The notes below the pieces were generated by a model. That model was not told where the DNA came from and made no database searches. It saw nothing but the letters and a program-made list of their open reading frames with translations. This document shows, one piece after another, positions 43,402 through 50,330 of a stretch of DNA of 50,361 nt. Location of the stretch: the NCBI GenBank assembly GCA_017936765.1, contig JAGBEX010000040.1, positions 1 through 50,361 on the forward strand, in the 5' to 3' direction. The stretch comes from Clostridia bacterium. GTDB lineage: Bacteria > Bacillota > Clostridia > Christensenellales > Aristaeellaceae. Each line of letters starts with the position of its first letter. Position 1 is the stretch's first letter. The translations under genes were made by a program, and so were the position numbers.

Positions 43402-43533
43402 AAAGGAAACATTCTTGCTGGCGGCATCGGCACGCGCTTATATCTGCTGACGATGGTCACGAGCAAGCATCTCCTGCCAGCCTATGATAAGTCCATGATT
43501 TATTATCCTTCATTATCCCGTAAGCATGATTGA
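43402..43533 (+). pseudogene. rfbA: N-terminal remnant of glucose-1-phosphate thymidylyltransferase
   Basis: Forty-three codons read [19 protein letters not shown], then [18 protein letters not shown] and a stop. The intact family has KGIILAGGSGTRLYPLT...SKQLLPVYDKPMIYYPLS, so the nucleotide-binding loop is recognisable with substitutions. The remaining roughly 250 residues are gone. This enzyme starts dTDP-rhamnose synthesis, fitting a former polysaccharide locus. Confidence 0.85.
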
Positions 43534-44143
43534 TCGTCGCTTTTGCTATATTCATTTTTTCTTCAGTACGCCACCCCTCTGTGGCAGCAAGAATGGCGAT
43601 GTGGTTTGCGCCAGGAAATTTGGCTTTCGGTTTATTGTTACGCTCGTTCTTCCTATTAATTGAGAAATCGGCAATGGAGTCATACTGCAAAACTGCCGCG
43701 AGACGCTCCAAAGCAAGCGACAATTCTTATGCAAAGACCGGAATGTCCTCAGAGGTCTTTGTCATGGCAAGAATATTGGCAACGATTGCACGATTGCCGC
43801 CGCAGAACCAGTTTTTGTGTGGTGCTGAGATTGCAGGTATTAGCAGAGCCGTGATTGCTTTTTGAATTGCCGGATTGCTTGCTTTTACACCCAAATTCAG
43901 CAGTCCGCCAATATGGCAGTCTATTCCATTAATACCGTGCAGCTTATGACCGAACCATCCGTCCATGTGCTGTGCAGAAAAATGTTTCTGCGTGTATGCT
44001 TGAGAAAAGATTTCATTTTGAAGCGAAATCATAAAGGGATCATGAATTGAAGTGCCAAGCATATCACGGTGGACAAGGTATTTTGTGCTGGAACAGGCGT
44101 AGGTGAGGAGATAATCCATTTGTCTTTGAAAGCAGTGTGACAT
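43534..44143 (-). pseudogene. Unknown gene interrupted by an in-frame stop and truncated
   Basis: A minus-strand frame of about 138 codons ending ...TKTSEDIPVFA is stopped by TAA at 43727-43729 and continues in the same frame with ELSLALERLAAVLQYDSIADF for about 60 more codons, until it collides with the rfbA remnant. A single nonsense change thus splits one former gene, and its 3' end is lost at the junction. The family is not recognised. An AT-rich composition links it to the island. Confidence 0.55.
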
Positions 44144-44192
44144 ACTTTATACTCCCTTTTTACATACGTCTGGTTCCTGCTCGTCGGCATAG

Positions 44193-44385
44193 TCAAATCA
44201 TCCCAAAGTGCCTCATTGCGTCCTCAATCACCTTTTACTTCGCCTCCGGACACTGCGGCACCCTGCCGCCCTACGACTTGGGTACGGTATAGCACTCCCG
44301 CTCAATGATCCCGTGCTTCTGCTTCACCTGCGCGATGTACAGGCTGCTCACCTTCAGGCCGCTGTGCTCCAGCACATTCCTTGAT
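44193..44385 (-). pseudogene. Decayed C-terminal tail of the adjacent rRNA methyltransferase gene
   Basis: In another frame from the intact methyltransferase, the minus strand reads NVLEHSGLKVSSLYIAQVKQ, then KHGIIERECYTVPKS and a TAG. It goes on with VPQCPEAK, a TAA, then VIEDAMRHFGMI and TGA. This matches from memory a C-terminal extension (…KPKSE…QCPPEKE..I..ALRHFGMI) common in Clostridia RlmD-like proteins. A shift near 44385 and two stop codons have cut it off. Confidence 0.7.
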
Positions 44386-45810
44386 CTCCTGATAAGTAGT
44401 CTTGCTCTCTGCGCTGGTGACGTCCAGCTCATCCATCTCCAGATCAATGTCGATATGTTGCGGGGTATCGAGTTTGGACAATAGTGCAACACACTCCACC
44501 CCGCTGGTCCACGCAAACATGTCCACTGGCTGCACCTTTTCCAGCTGATAGCCCGCCTCCTGCAGCAGGGCGGCGTCCCGGGCCTGGGTGGCCACGTTGC
44601 AGCTCACATACACAATGCGCCGGGGGGCGGCCTTGGCCATGGCGTGGATCACCTTTTCGTCCAGGCCCTTGCGGGGCGGATCCACCACGATCACGTCCGG
44701 GCGCAGGCCTTCGTCCACCAGGCGGGGCAGCACGTCCTCGGCGGCGCCCACACGGAAATCCGTGTTGGTAATGCCGTTGCGCCGGGCATTCTGCTTGGCG
44801 TTGTCGATGGCCTGGGGGACGATCTCAATGCCCAGGGCGGTTTTGCAATGCCGCGCCATCATCAGGGTGATGGTGCCAGCGCCGCAGTAGACGTCGCAGA
44901 GGGTATCATCGGGGGTGATGTCCGCAAAGTCCAGCGCGGTTTGGTACAGCACCTCCGTCTGGCTGGGGTTTACCTGGAAGAACGCAGCGGGGGACAAATC
45001 GAAGGTCAATCCGCAAAGCACGTCCTTCAGGGTGTCCTGCCCGGCCATGGTGCGGAACTTCCGACCCATGATCACATTGGTCTTGTCCCGGTTCTCGTTG
45101 AAGATCACGCTCACCGCGCCACGCTGCATCAGGGCTGCGGCCAGCTCCTTTTCCTTGGGCAGGGAGGTGCCGTTGACCACCAGGGTCACCATGGCCTCGC
45201 CCTGGCGGTTCACGCGGATCACAATGTGGCGCATCAGCCCGGTGTGGCTTTCCTCCACATAGGGGGCAACGCGGTTTGCCCGCATCCAGTCCAGCACGGC
45301 CTCGCACAGCTGGTCGGCGGGAGGCATGGCGTTGGGGCAGCGGTCGATGGGGATCAGCGCGTGGCTGCGGGGGGCGAAGAACCCCACCCGGGGCGCCTCC
45401 GCCGTGCCGCCCACGGGCAGGGCGGTTTTGTTGCGGTAGGCCGAGGGATCGGCCATGCCCAGCACCGGCGGCACGTCGATGTCGATATGCCCGATGCGCT
45501 GGAAGCAATCCTTCACCTGCTGGCGCTTGGCCTCCAGGGTAGCATCATAGCTCATGTGTCGGCAGGAGCAGCCGCCGCAGCGGGGATAGGCCGGGCAGTC
45601 CGGCTCCCGGCGGGTGGGGGCGGGGACTTCCGGCTTGCCCTCCAGGCGGCCGAAGGCGAAGCGCTTCTGCTCCTTCACAATGCGCACGGGGGCGGTCTCG
45701 CCGGGCAGCATTCCGGGGACAAACACCGCCATGCCTTCGTGGCGGCACACGCCCTCCATGTCGGCGCCCAGGGCCTGGGCGGTGAGGGTCAGCACATCGT
45801 TCTTCTTCAT
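44302..45810 (-). CDS. rlmD: 23S rRNA (uracil-5)-methyltransferase, RlmD/RumA family, frameshifted near its end
   Basis: A 502-residue SAM-dependent RNA m5U methyltransferase. An N-terminal TRAM-like domain (MKKNDVLTLTAQALGADMEGVCRHEGMAVFVPGMLPGE) is followed by Fe-S cysteines (DCPAYPRCGGCSCRHM), the SAM site DVYCGAGTITLMMA, DPPRKG, and the catalytic Cys in YVSCNVATQARD. The core is intact through KLDTPQHIDIDLEMDELDV, so methylation activity is probably kept. The last about 20 residues (after TYQEIKE) are out-of-frame; the true tail lies in another frame downstream. Family members with this layout are often annotated only as rlmD, so the exact target uridine is inferred. The start at 45810 has AGGA 6 nt upstream. 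Confidence 0.88.
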   Translation of the reverse strand: MKKNDVLTLTAQALGADMEGVCRHEGMAVFVPGMLPGETAPVRIVKEQKRFAFGRLEGKPEVPAPTRREPDCPAYPRCGGCSCRHMSYDATLEAKRQQVKDCFQRIGHIDIDVPPVLGMADPSAYRNKTALPVGGTAEAPRVGFFAPRSHALIPIDRCPNAMPPADQLCEAVLDWMRANRVAPYVEESHTGLMRHIVIRVNRQGEAMVTLVVNGTSLPKEKELAAALMQRGAVSVIFNENRDKTNVIMGRKFRTMAGQDTLKDVLCGLTFDLSPAAFFQVNPSQTEVLYQTALDFADITPDDTLCDVYCGAGTITLMMARHCKTALGIEIVPQAIDNAKQNARRNGITNTDFRVGAAEDVLPRLVDEGLRPDVIVVDPPRKGLDEKVIHAMAKAAPRRIVYVSCNVATQARDAALLQEAGYQLEKVQPVDMFAWTSGVECVALLSKLDTPQHIDIDLEMDELDVTSAESKTTYQEIKECAGAQRPEGEQPVHRAGEAEARDH

Positions 45811-45870
45811 GGTCATCCTGCCTTCTGACTTTAATATAGGTATGGTATCATGTTTTGGGGGATTTGGCAA

Positions 45871-46012
45871 CCAAAGGAGGCGTTGCCTCCTCTGGACTCC
45901 TCCACCAAAGGGCCGTTCGGCCCTCTGGACTCCCAGGCTGGGATGACGGAGGTACGCCGTTTCAGCAGGGGTCACGGCGCGAATACGGTCGCGCCGCGAC
46001 GCGGAGGATGCA
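45871..46012. repeat. Hairpin repeat cluster
   Basis: Hairpins GGAGGC/GCCTCC, then TCTGGACTCC, then AAGGGCC-GTTC-GGCCCT, then CTCTGGACTCCC, and GGCGCG-AATACGGT-CGCGCC followed by GCGACGCGG. The last is the same unit as at about 8455-8487, where the stem is GGCGCA/TGCGCC, a compensatory A-T to G-C change. No gene is supported between 45811 and 46214. Confidence 0.65.
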
Positions 46013-46123
46013 GCAGGTGGTGCTGCTGCACCATCGCATATCCCCCACGGGGAGTATTCCCTCGGCAAGGCTTCCACAACATACAGAACTGCATAAAAAT
46101 TTCAGAAAAACTTGCGAAAAGCC

Positions 46124-46152
46124 TTGAAATTCCTTGCTTTGTCTGTTATAAT
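46124..46152 (+). promoter_or_regulatory. Promoter for rpsF-ssb-rpsR
   Basis: TTGAAA (46124-46129), a 17-bp spacer and an extended -10 TGT-TATAAT (46147-46152), with a leader of about 55 nt. Confidence 0.85.
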
Positions 46153-46168
46153 CTTTAATCGGCACATC

Positions 46169-46197
46169 CTTGCGATACGCAAGTGTATCGCCATAAG
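46169..46197 (+). promoter_or_regulatory. rpsF leader hairpin, possible S6:S18 autoregulation site
   Basis: A GCGATAC/GTATCGC stem (46172-46178, 46185-46191) extends as CTT/AAG with a 3-nt bulge on the 3' side. Known rpsF leaders carry a bulged stem bound by the S6:S18 pair. The bulge here (CAT) does not match the usual CCG, so this is a weak call. Confidence 0.35.
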
Positions 46198-46214
46198 TCC
46201 AAGAGGAGGTGAAA

Positions 46215-46613
46215 ATGATGAATAGGTATGAACTGACCTACATCATCGATACTGCGCTGGAGGAGACCGCTCGTAAGGAACTGATCGAGAAGGTGTCCGC
46301 CCTGATCGCTGCTAACGGTGGTGAGGTGGAAAAGGTCGACGAGACTTGGGGCAAGCGCCGCCTGGCGTATGCCATCAACTACAAGACCGAAGGTTGGTAC
46401 GTGCTGGTGACCTTCAAGGCTCCCGCTGACCTGCCCAAGGAACTTGAGCGTAACCTGGAGATCTACGACAGCGTTCTCCGCTACCTGGTGGTGAAGCTGG
46501 TCGAAAAGCGCAGCAACGTGAAGCCCCGCGCTGCCCGTCCTGCCGCTCCCGTGGCCGCTCCTGCCGAGGAGGCTGCCGTTGAGGCCGCTCCCGCTGTGGA
46601 AGCCGCTGAGTAA
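46215..46613 (+). CDS. rpsF: 30S ribosomal protein S6
   Basis: About 132 residues. The conserved S6 core MNRYELTYIIDTALEE...WGKRRLAYAINYKTEGWYVLVTFKAPADLPKELERNLEIYDSVLRYLVVKL is followed by an Ala/Pro/Glu-rich tail of about 35 residues. Either of two adjacent ATGs (46215, 46218) can be the start; AGGAGG at 46204-46209 slightly favours the second. It is the first gene of the conserved rpsF-ssb-rpsR operon; S6 pairs with S18 on the 30S platform. Confidence 0.97.
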   Translation: MMNRYELTYIIDTALEETARKELIEKVSALIAANGGEVEKVDETWGKRRLAYAINYKTEGWYVLVTFKAPADLPKELERNLEIYDSVLRYLVVKLVEKRSNVKPRAARPAAPVAAPAEEAAVEAAPAVEAAE

Positions 46614-46636
46614 TCGACTCCAAGAGGAAAAAGACG

Positions 46637-47062
46637 ATGAACAAACTGACGATCATCGGCAACCTGACCCGTGATCCCGAACTGCGCACCACCCCCAATG
46701 GCTACAACGTGTGCGACTTCACCGTTGCGGTGAACCGCCGCCGTGGCCAGAACAACGCCAATGGCCAGCCCGAAACGGATTTCTTCCGCGTGACTGCATG
46801 GCGTCAGTTGGGTGAAAACTGCGCCAAGTTCCTGGCTAAGGGCCGCAAGGTTTGCGTCATGGGTCCCGTCAGCGCCCGAGCCTATCAGGCCAACGACGGT
46901 TCCACCCGCGTTTCTCTGGAAGTCACTGCTGAAGACGTCGAATTCCTGTCCAGCCGCAACGACGACCAGGCCGCCGGCAGCTACAACGCCGCCCCCGCGC
47001 CCAGCGTCACCGCGCAGAACAACGGCTTCACCGCCGTGGAAACCGACGAACTTCCCTTCTAA
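46637..47062 (+). CDS. ssb: Single-stranded DNA-binding protein
   Basis: A 141-residue OB-fold protein: MNKLTIIGNLTRDPELRTTPNGYNVCDFTVAVNRR, DFFRVTAWRQLGENCAKFLAKGRKV, then a short Ala/Pro/Asn linker and the acidic protein-docking tip DELPF. It coats single-stranded DNA in replication and repair. It sits between rpsF and rpsR as in most Firmicutes. Confidence 0.97.
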   Translation: MNKLTIIGNLTRDPELRTTPNGYNVCDFTVAVNRRRGQNNANGQPETDFFRVTAWRQLGENCAKFLAKGRKVCVMGPVSARAYQANDGSTRVSLEVTAEDVEFLSSRNDDQAAGSYNAAPAPSVTAQNNGFTAVETDELPF

Positions 47063-47095
47063 TACGCTTAAGTTTAATGAGAGGAGGCCATCCCA

Positions 47096-47353
47096 ATGTC
47101 TGAAGAACGTACTGAGAGAAGGCCCCGTCCGCGTGGAGGCCGTCGCCCCCGCCGGAAGGTGTGCAGCTTCTGTGTGGATAAGGTCGAATACATCGACTAC
47201 AAGGACATCAACCGTCTGCGTCGTTACATCAACGAGCGCGGCAAGATCCTGCCCCGTCGTATGAGCGGCAACTGCGCCAAGCATCAGCGTCAGCTGAGCG
47301 AGGCCATCAAGCGCGCACGTGCCATCGCGCTGCTGCCCTTCACGGTGGACTAA
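47096..47353 (+). CDS. rpsR: 30S ribosomal protein S18
   Basis: 85 residues: a basic N-terminus ([19 protein letters not shown]), then [56 protein letters not shown], the standard S18 body. The CxxC-type Cys retained near residue 22 hints at the zinc-binding form. It ends the operon before a strong terminator. A perfect DnaA-box match at 47173 is explained by conserved codons. Confidence 0.97.
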   Translation: MSEERTERRPRPRGGRRPRRKVCSFCVDKVEYIDYKDINRLRRYINERGKILPRRMSGNCAKHQRQLSEAIKRARAIALLPFTVD

Positions 47354-47369
47354 TTCCGCTAATGAAGTA

Positions 47370-47401
47370 CCCCCTGAGCCGAAAGGTTCAGGGGGTTTTT
47401 T
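47370..47401 (+). terminator. Terminator of the rpsF operon
   Basis: An 11-bp stem CCCCCTGAGCC/GGTTCAGGGGG with a GAAA loop, followed by TTTTTT, 17 bp after the rpsR stop. Confidence 0.95.
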
Positions 47402-47430
47402 GTATTTCCACAGGGTTTGGTGAAGGGGAA

Positions 47431-47466
47431 AGCCCTCTCAGTCGCCTGAAGGCGACTGAGAGGGCT
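47431..47466. repeat. Compact CTCTCAGTCGCC hairpin
   Basis: A perfect 16-bp stem AGCCCTCTCAGTCGCC and its complement around TGAA. It is the two half-elements of the inverted-pair repeat (118-234, 13950-14083) collapsed into one hairpin. It sits between convergent genes. Confidence 0.8.
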
Positions 47467-47473
47467 GCGCTGC

Positions 47474-48235
47474 TCAAGCTTTCCTCGCCACCAGCAAAAA
47501 CCTATGCGTCACGCCGTCAATGCTCCCGCCCCGGTCGATGATCTCCTGTGCCGCAAACAGCCTATCCCGGCACCTCTCCACCGAGAACCCCGGGAACTCC
47601 CATTCGATAATGCGGGCAAACCACACCAGCGCGCCCACATCGAAAAACCGGATGGGCGGGAAGGCCTCGCGTCCCTCCAGAATGGTGAAGCCCGCCTGCT
47701 CAAACTTCCCCCGGGCAATGTCCAGGTACTGCTCCGGGAATGCCATGGGCGTGCCGGGGAGCAGCAGCTCCACCAGCTCCCGGTCGTTCTCCGCGCCCAC
47801 CTGCTGGGTCACAAACACCCCGCCGGGCTTCAGCACCCGGAAGATCTCCGCCGGGTTGAAGTCCCCGTGCCGGTTGATCACCAGGTCAAAGCTCCCGTCC
47901 GGCCAGGGCAGCGCGCCGCTGCCATCTGCCTGGCGGAAGTCCACCCCCAGGGGGAGCAAGGTGTCTTTGCACAGCTGCACATTGGGCGGGTACGCTTCCG
48001 TGGCCGCCAGCAGCTGGCATGGATGCCCCAGCCCCAGCAGGAACTCCCCACCCCCGGTATCGATGTCCAGCAGGCGGGTGTCCGGCTTCAGGTGTCGCAG
48101 CACCACCGCCCGATAGTCCCAGGGCAGCCCCTCACCCTCGGTGTACTTCCCCTCGATATGCGAAAAATCCCACCCCTTGATGTGGGCAATGCGCTCTTCC
48201 TCCAGCCAATGCTGGAATAATTCATTCCGTTCCAT
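47474..48235 (-). CDS. Class I SAM-dependent methyltransferase with structured leader
   Basis: A 253-residue methyltransferase: SAM motif I LLDIDTGGGEFLL, then QADGSGALPWPDGSFDLVINRHGDF (motif II region) and EIFRVLKPGGVFVTQQVG (motif III). N-terminal segment WDFSHIEGKYTEGEGLPWDYRAVVLRHL and C-terminal EFPGFSVERCRDRLFAAQ resemble uncharacterised Clostridial methyltransferases. The substrate is unknown. AAAAGGAG precedes the ATG. Upstream are a promoter, a 12-codon leader peptide and a nested inverted repeat, an arrangement that resembles attenuated resistance methyltransferases, so regulated expression is inferred. Confidence 0.85.
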   Translation of the reverse strand: MERNELFQHWLEEERIAHIKGWDFSHIEGKYTEGEGLPWDYRAVVLRHLKPDTRLLDIDTGGGEFLLGLGHPCQLLAATEAYPPNVQLCKDTLLPLGVDFRQADGSGALPWPDGSFDLVINRHGDFNPAEIFRVLKPGGVFVTQQVGAENDRELVELLLPGTPMAFPEQYLDIARGKFEQAGFTILEGREAFPPIRFFDVGALVWFARIIEWEFPGFSVERCRDRLFAAQEIIDRGGSIDGVTHRFLLVARKA

Positions 48236-48265
48236 GATAACTACTCCTTTTCGTTTTCATTAGTT

Positions 48266-48349
48266 ACGAATCGGTGCAGTCAACTGATAACAAGCCTACT
48301 CGATGCAATCTGCTATCAGATTCTGAACTGCACCGAGAAATTAATTCGT
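48266..48349 (-). promoter_or_regulatory. Nested inverted repeat between leader peptide and methyltransferase
   Basis: Three nested arm pairs: ACGAAT/ATTCGT (48266-48271, 48344-48349), CGGTGCAGT/ACTGCACCG (48272-48280, 48327-48335) and CTGATA/TATCAG (48284-48289, 48314-48319), with a 24-nt loop. On the minus-strand RNA the 5' arm is the leader-peptide coding region; the 3' arm ends about 30 nt before the methyltransferase start. Confidence 0.7.
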
Positions 48350-48354
48350 TTCAT
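48316..48354 (-). CDS. Putative 12-residue leader peptide
   Basis: MKRINFSVQFRI followed by TGA. GGAGGG lies 7 nt upstream of the ATG, and a strong promoter places the RNA start at the edge of that site. The coding sequence is the 5' arm of the nested inverted repeat, so ribosome position would decide how the leader folds. A second in-frame ATG two codons earlier abuts the ribosome site and is less likely. No homologue is claimed. Confidence 0.55.
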   Translation of the reverse strand: MKRINFSVQFRI

Positions 48355-48372
48355 GGTCATCCCTCCGCTTCT

Positions 48373-48401
48373 ATTATAGAAGAAACAAGCAGCAAGTGCA
48401 A
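48373..48401 (-). promoter_or_regulatory. Promoter for the leader peptide and methyltransferase
   Basis: On the minus strand TTGCAC (48396-48401), a 17-bp spacer and a perfect TATAAT (48373-48378). Confidence 0.8.
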
Positions 48402-48441
48402 CACACTCCATTCCGCATTCCGAATTCATAATTCCGAATTT

Positions 48442-48470
48442 TTGACATATCCTATCCTGTGTGGTAAAAT
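48442..48470 (+). promoter_or_regulatory. Alpha-amylase promoter
   Basis: TTGACA (48442-48447), a 17-bp spacer and TAAAAT (48465-48470). The predicted start of transcription falls in the operator palindrome. Confidence 0.88.
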
Positions 48471-48475
48471 GGGAC

Positions 48476-48489
48476 TGGAAACGTTTCCA
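48476..48489. promoter_or_regulatory. LacI/CcpA-type operator (cre-like)
   Basis: TGGAAACGTTTCCA, a perfect 14-bp palindrome with a central CG, matches the catabolite-responsive element and related LacI-family operators. Placed over the transcription start of the amylase gene, it should repress. AAGGAGG follows at 48493-48499. Confidence 0.85.
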
Positions 48490-48505
48490 ATCAAGGAGGC
48501 AAGCC

Positions 48506-50059
48506 ATGCAGAACGGTACGATGCTCCAGGGCTTTCAATGGGAGCTGCCTGCGGATGGGCGCTGGTGGCGGCAGCTGTGTCGCCGCGCTTTTGCCCTGCA
48601 CCGGCAGGGGTTCACAGCCATCTGGCTGCCCCCGGCCACCAAGGGCAGCGGCGGCAGCACCGATGTGGGCTATGGCGTCTATGACCTCTACGACCTGGGC
48701 GAGTTCCTGCAGCGGAAGACCGTCCGAACCAAGTATGGCACCCGCCAAGAGTACCTGGAGGCCATCCGCGCCCTGCAAGCCGCCGGCGTGCAGACCCTGG
48801 CCGATGTGGTACTGAACCACAAGATGGGCGCGGATCAGCGGGAGACCGTCACCGTTATCGAGGACGACCCGGAGCATCGGGACATCCCCGGCACGGTGGA
48901 GCGCACCGCCAATGTGCATACCCGCTTCACCTTCCCCGGCAGAAAGGGCAAGTACAGCGACTTTGTGTGGGATCATACCTGCTTCACCGCCGTGGATTGG
49001 GACGAAAGCACCAGGCAGAACGGCCTCTTCCGCTTCAAGGGTAAGGAATGGATGCCCGACGTGGACGGCGAAAAGGGCAATTATGATTACCTCATGGGTG
49101 CGGATGTGGACATGGGCAGCGCCAAGGTGCTGGAGGAGCTGCACCGCTGGGGCAAGTGGTTTGCCGACACCACCGGGGTGGACGGCTTCCGGCTGGACGC
49201 GGTGAAGCACATCAGCGCCGCCTTCTACCGGGACTGGCTCCCGGCCATGCGCCAGCACACCGGGCGTGAGCTGTTTGCCGTGGGGGAGTACTGGCAGCAC
49301 AACGTGACGCCCCTGCTGCATTATCTCACCCAGGTGCAGGACGCCATGTGCCTGTTCGATGTGCCGCTGCACCAGCATTTGTTCGAGGCCTCCCGCGGCC
49401 AGTTCGACATGAGCAAGCTGTTTGAAGGTACGCTGGTGGGCTGCAGGCCGCACCAGGCCGTGACCTTTGTGGACAACCACGATACCCAGCCCGGCCAGTC
49501 CCTGGAAAGCTGGGTAGAGCCTTGGTTCAAGCCCGCTGCCTATGGGCTGATCCTGCTGCGCTCCTTCGGCTACCCCTGCGTGTTCTGGGGCGACGTGGCG
49601 GGTATCCCCACCCGGAAGATCCCGCCCGTGGCCGCGCTGCCGCTGCTTTTGCGCCTGCGCCGTACCCATGCCTATGGTCACGAACACGACTACTTCGACC
49701 ACCCGGAGATCATCGGCTTCACCCGGGAAGGCGATGCCGATATGCCCGGCAGCGGCCTGGCATTCCTTTGCACCAACGGCGCCGGCGGCGAAAAGCGGAT
49801 GTATATAGGAAAAAACTTCGCCGGACGCACGCTGCATTGCGTGCTGGGCGGCCAGCGGGATGTGCGCATCGATGGCGAAGGCTGCGGCGTGTTCCAGGTG
49901 AAGGAGCGCGGCGTGAGCGTCTACCTGCCCCGCATGACTGCCGCGGAATATTTGCGCTACAACCAGAAAAAAGTGGCGGAATTTGCCCTGGAAAGCCGCC
50001 GACAGGCGCTGTGGATGGCGCAAAAAGGAGCAAAAACCAGCGGAAAACGCAACGGTTGA
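48506..50059 (+). CDS. Cytoplasmic alpha-amylase (GH13)
   Basis: A 517-residue glycoside hydrolase of the liquefying alpha-amylase type. It starts MQNGTMLQGFQWELPADG with no signal peptide, so it acts on glycogen or imported maltodextrins inside the cell. Conserved regions are LADVVLNHK (region I), GFRLDAVKH with nucleophile D231 (II), GEYW with acid/base E261 (III) and FVDNHDTQ with D326 (IV), close to the numbering of Bacillus licheniformis amylase. FWGDVAGIP replaces the usual YGDxYG. The C-terminal beta domain is followed by a basic tail. The gene has its own promoter and a cre-like operator, indicating control by sugar supply. Confidence 0.94.
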   Translation: MQNGTMLQGFQWELPADGRWWRQLCRRAFALHRQGFTAIWLPPATKGSGGSTDVGYGVYDLYDLGEFLQRKTVRTKYGTRQEYLEAIRALQAAGVQTLADVVLNHKMGADQRETVTVIEDDPEHRDIPGTVERTANVHTRFTFPGRKGKYSDFVWDHTCFTAVDWDESTRQNGLFRFKGKEWMPDVDGEKGNYDYLMGADVDMGSAKVLEELHRWGKWFADTTGVDGFRLDAVKHISAAFYRDWLPAMRQHTGRELFAVGEYWQHNVTPLLHYLTQVQDAMCLFDVPLHQHLFEASRGQFDMSKLFEGTLVGCRPHQAVTFVDNHDTQPGQSLESWVEPWFKPAAYGLILLRSFGYPCVFWGDVAGIPTRKIPPVAALPLLLRLRRTHAYGHEHDYFDHPEIIGFTREGDADMPGSGLAFLCTNGAGGEKRMYIGKNFAGRTLHCVLGGQRDVRIDGEGCGVFQVKERGVSVYLPRMTAAEYLRYNQKKVAEFALESRRQALWMAQKGAKTSGKRNG

Positions 50060-50163
50060 TGTACATTCCGGTCAAACAGACACCAGAAGCAAATGTTTTT
50101 GAATCCATTACGACACAAGGCTTTGGAGTTCGTAAAAAACCTCAAAAAAATTGTAAAAGGGTG

Positions 50164-50192
50164 TTGACAAACCGTTTGAAATTTGGTATTAT
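50164..50192 (+). promoter_or_regulatory. rRNA operon promoter
   Basis: A consensus TTGACA (50164-50169), a 17-bp spacer and TATTAT (50187-50192), in an AT-rich tract about 140 bp before 16S rRNA. Confidence 0.88.
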
Positions 50193-50330
50193 ATCAAAGC
50201 TGCCTCGCGAAAGCGGGACGGCGGATGAACCTTGAAAACGATACAGAATTGACAAACGCAAGTAAGAAGAGACAGATGATTCCGAATGAGTTTGTCTGGC
50301 AGCGGAAGCTGTTGGATGAGATAAAGGATT
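50193..50330 (+). other. rRNA operon leader
   Basis: The transcribed leader before 16S rRNA. It includes a small CTCGCGAAAGCGGG hairpin (about 50205-50218) and ACCTTGAAAACGATACAG, the type of sequence found before Clostridia rRNA genes. Part of it should pair with the 16S trailer for processing, but the trailer lies outside the window. Confidence 0.6.

Noticed and set aside
47431..47466. The 16-bp hairpin as a terminator of the methyltransferase gene
   Set aside because: There is no T-run on either strand; it is better explained as a member of the repeat family.
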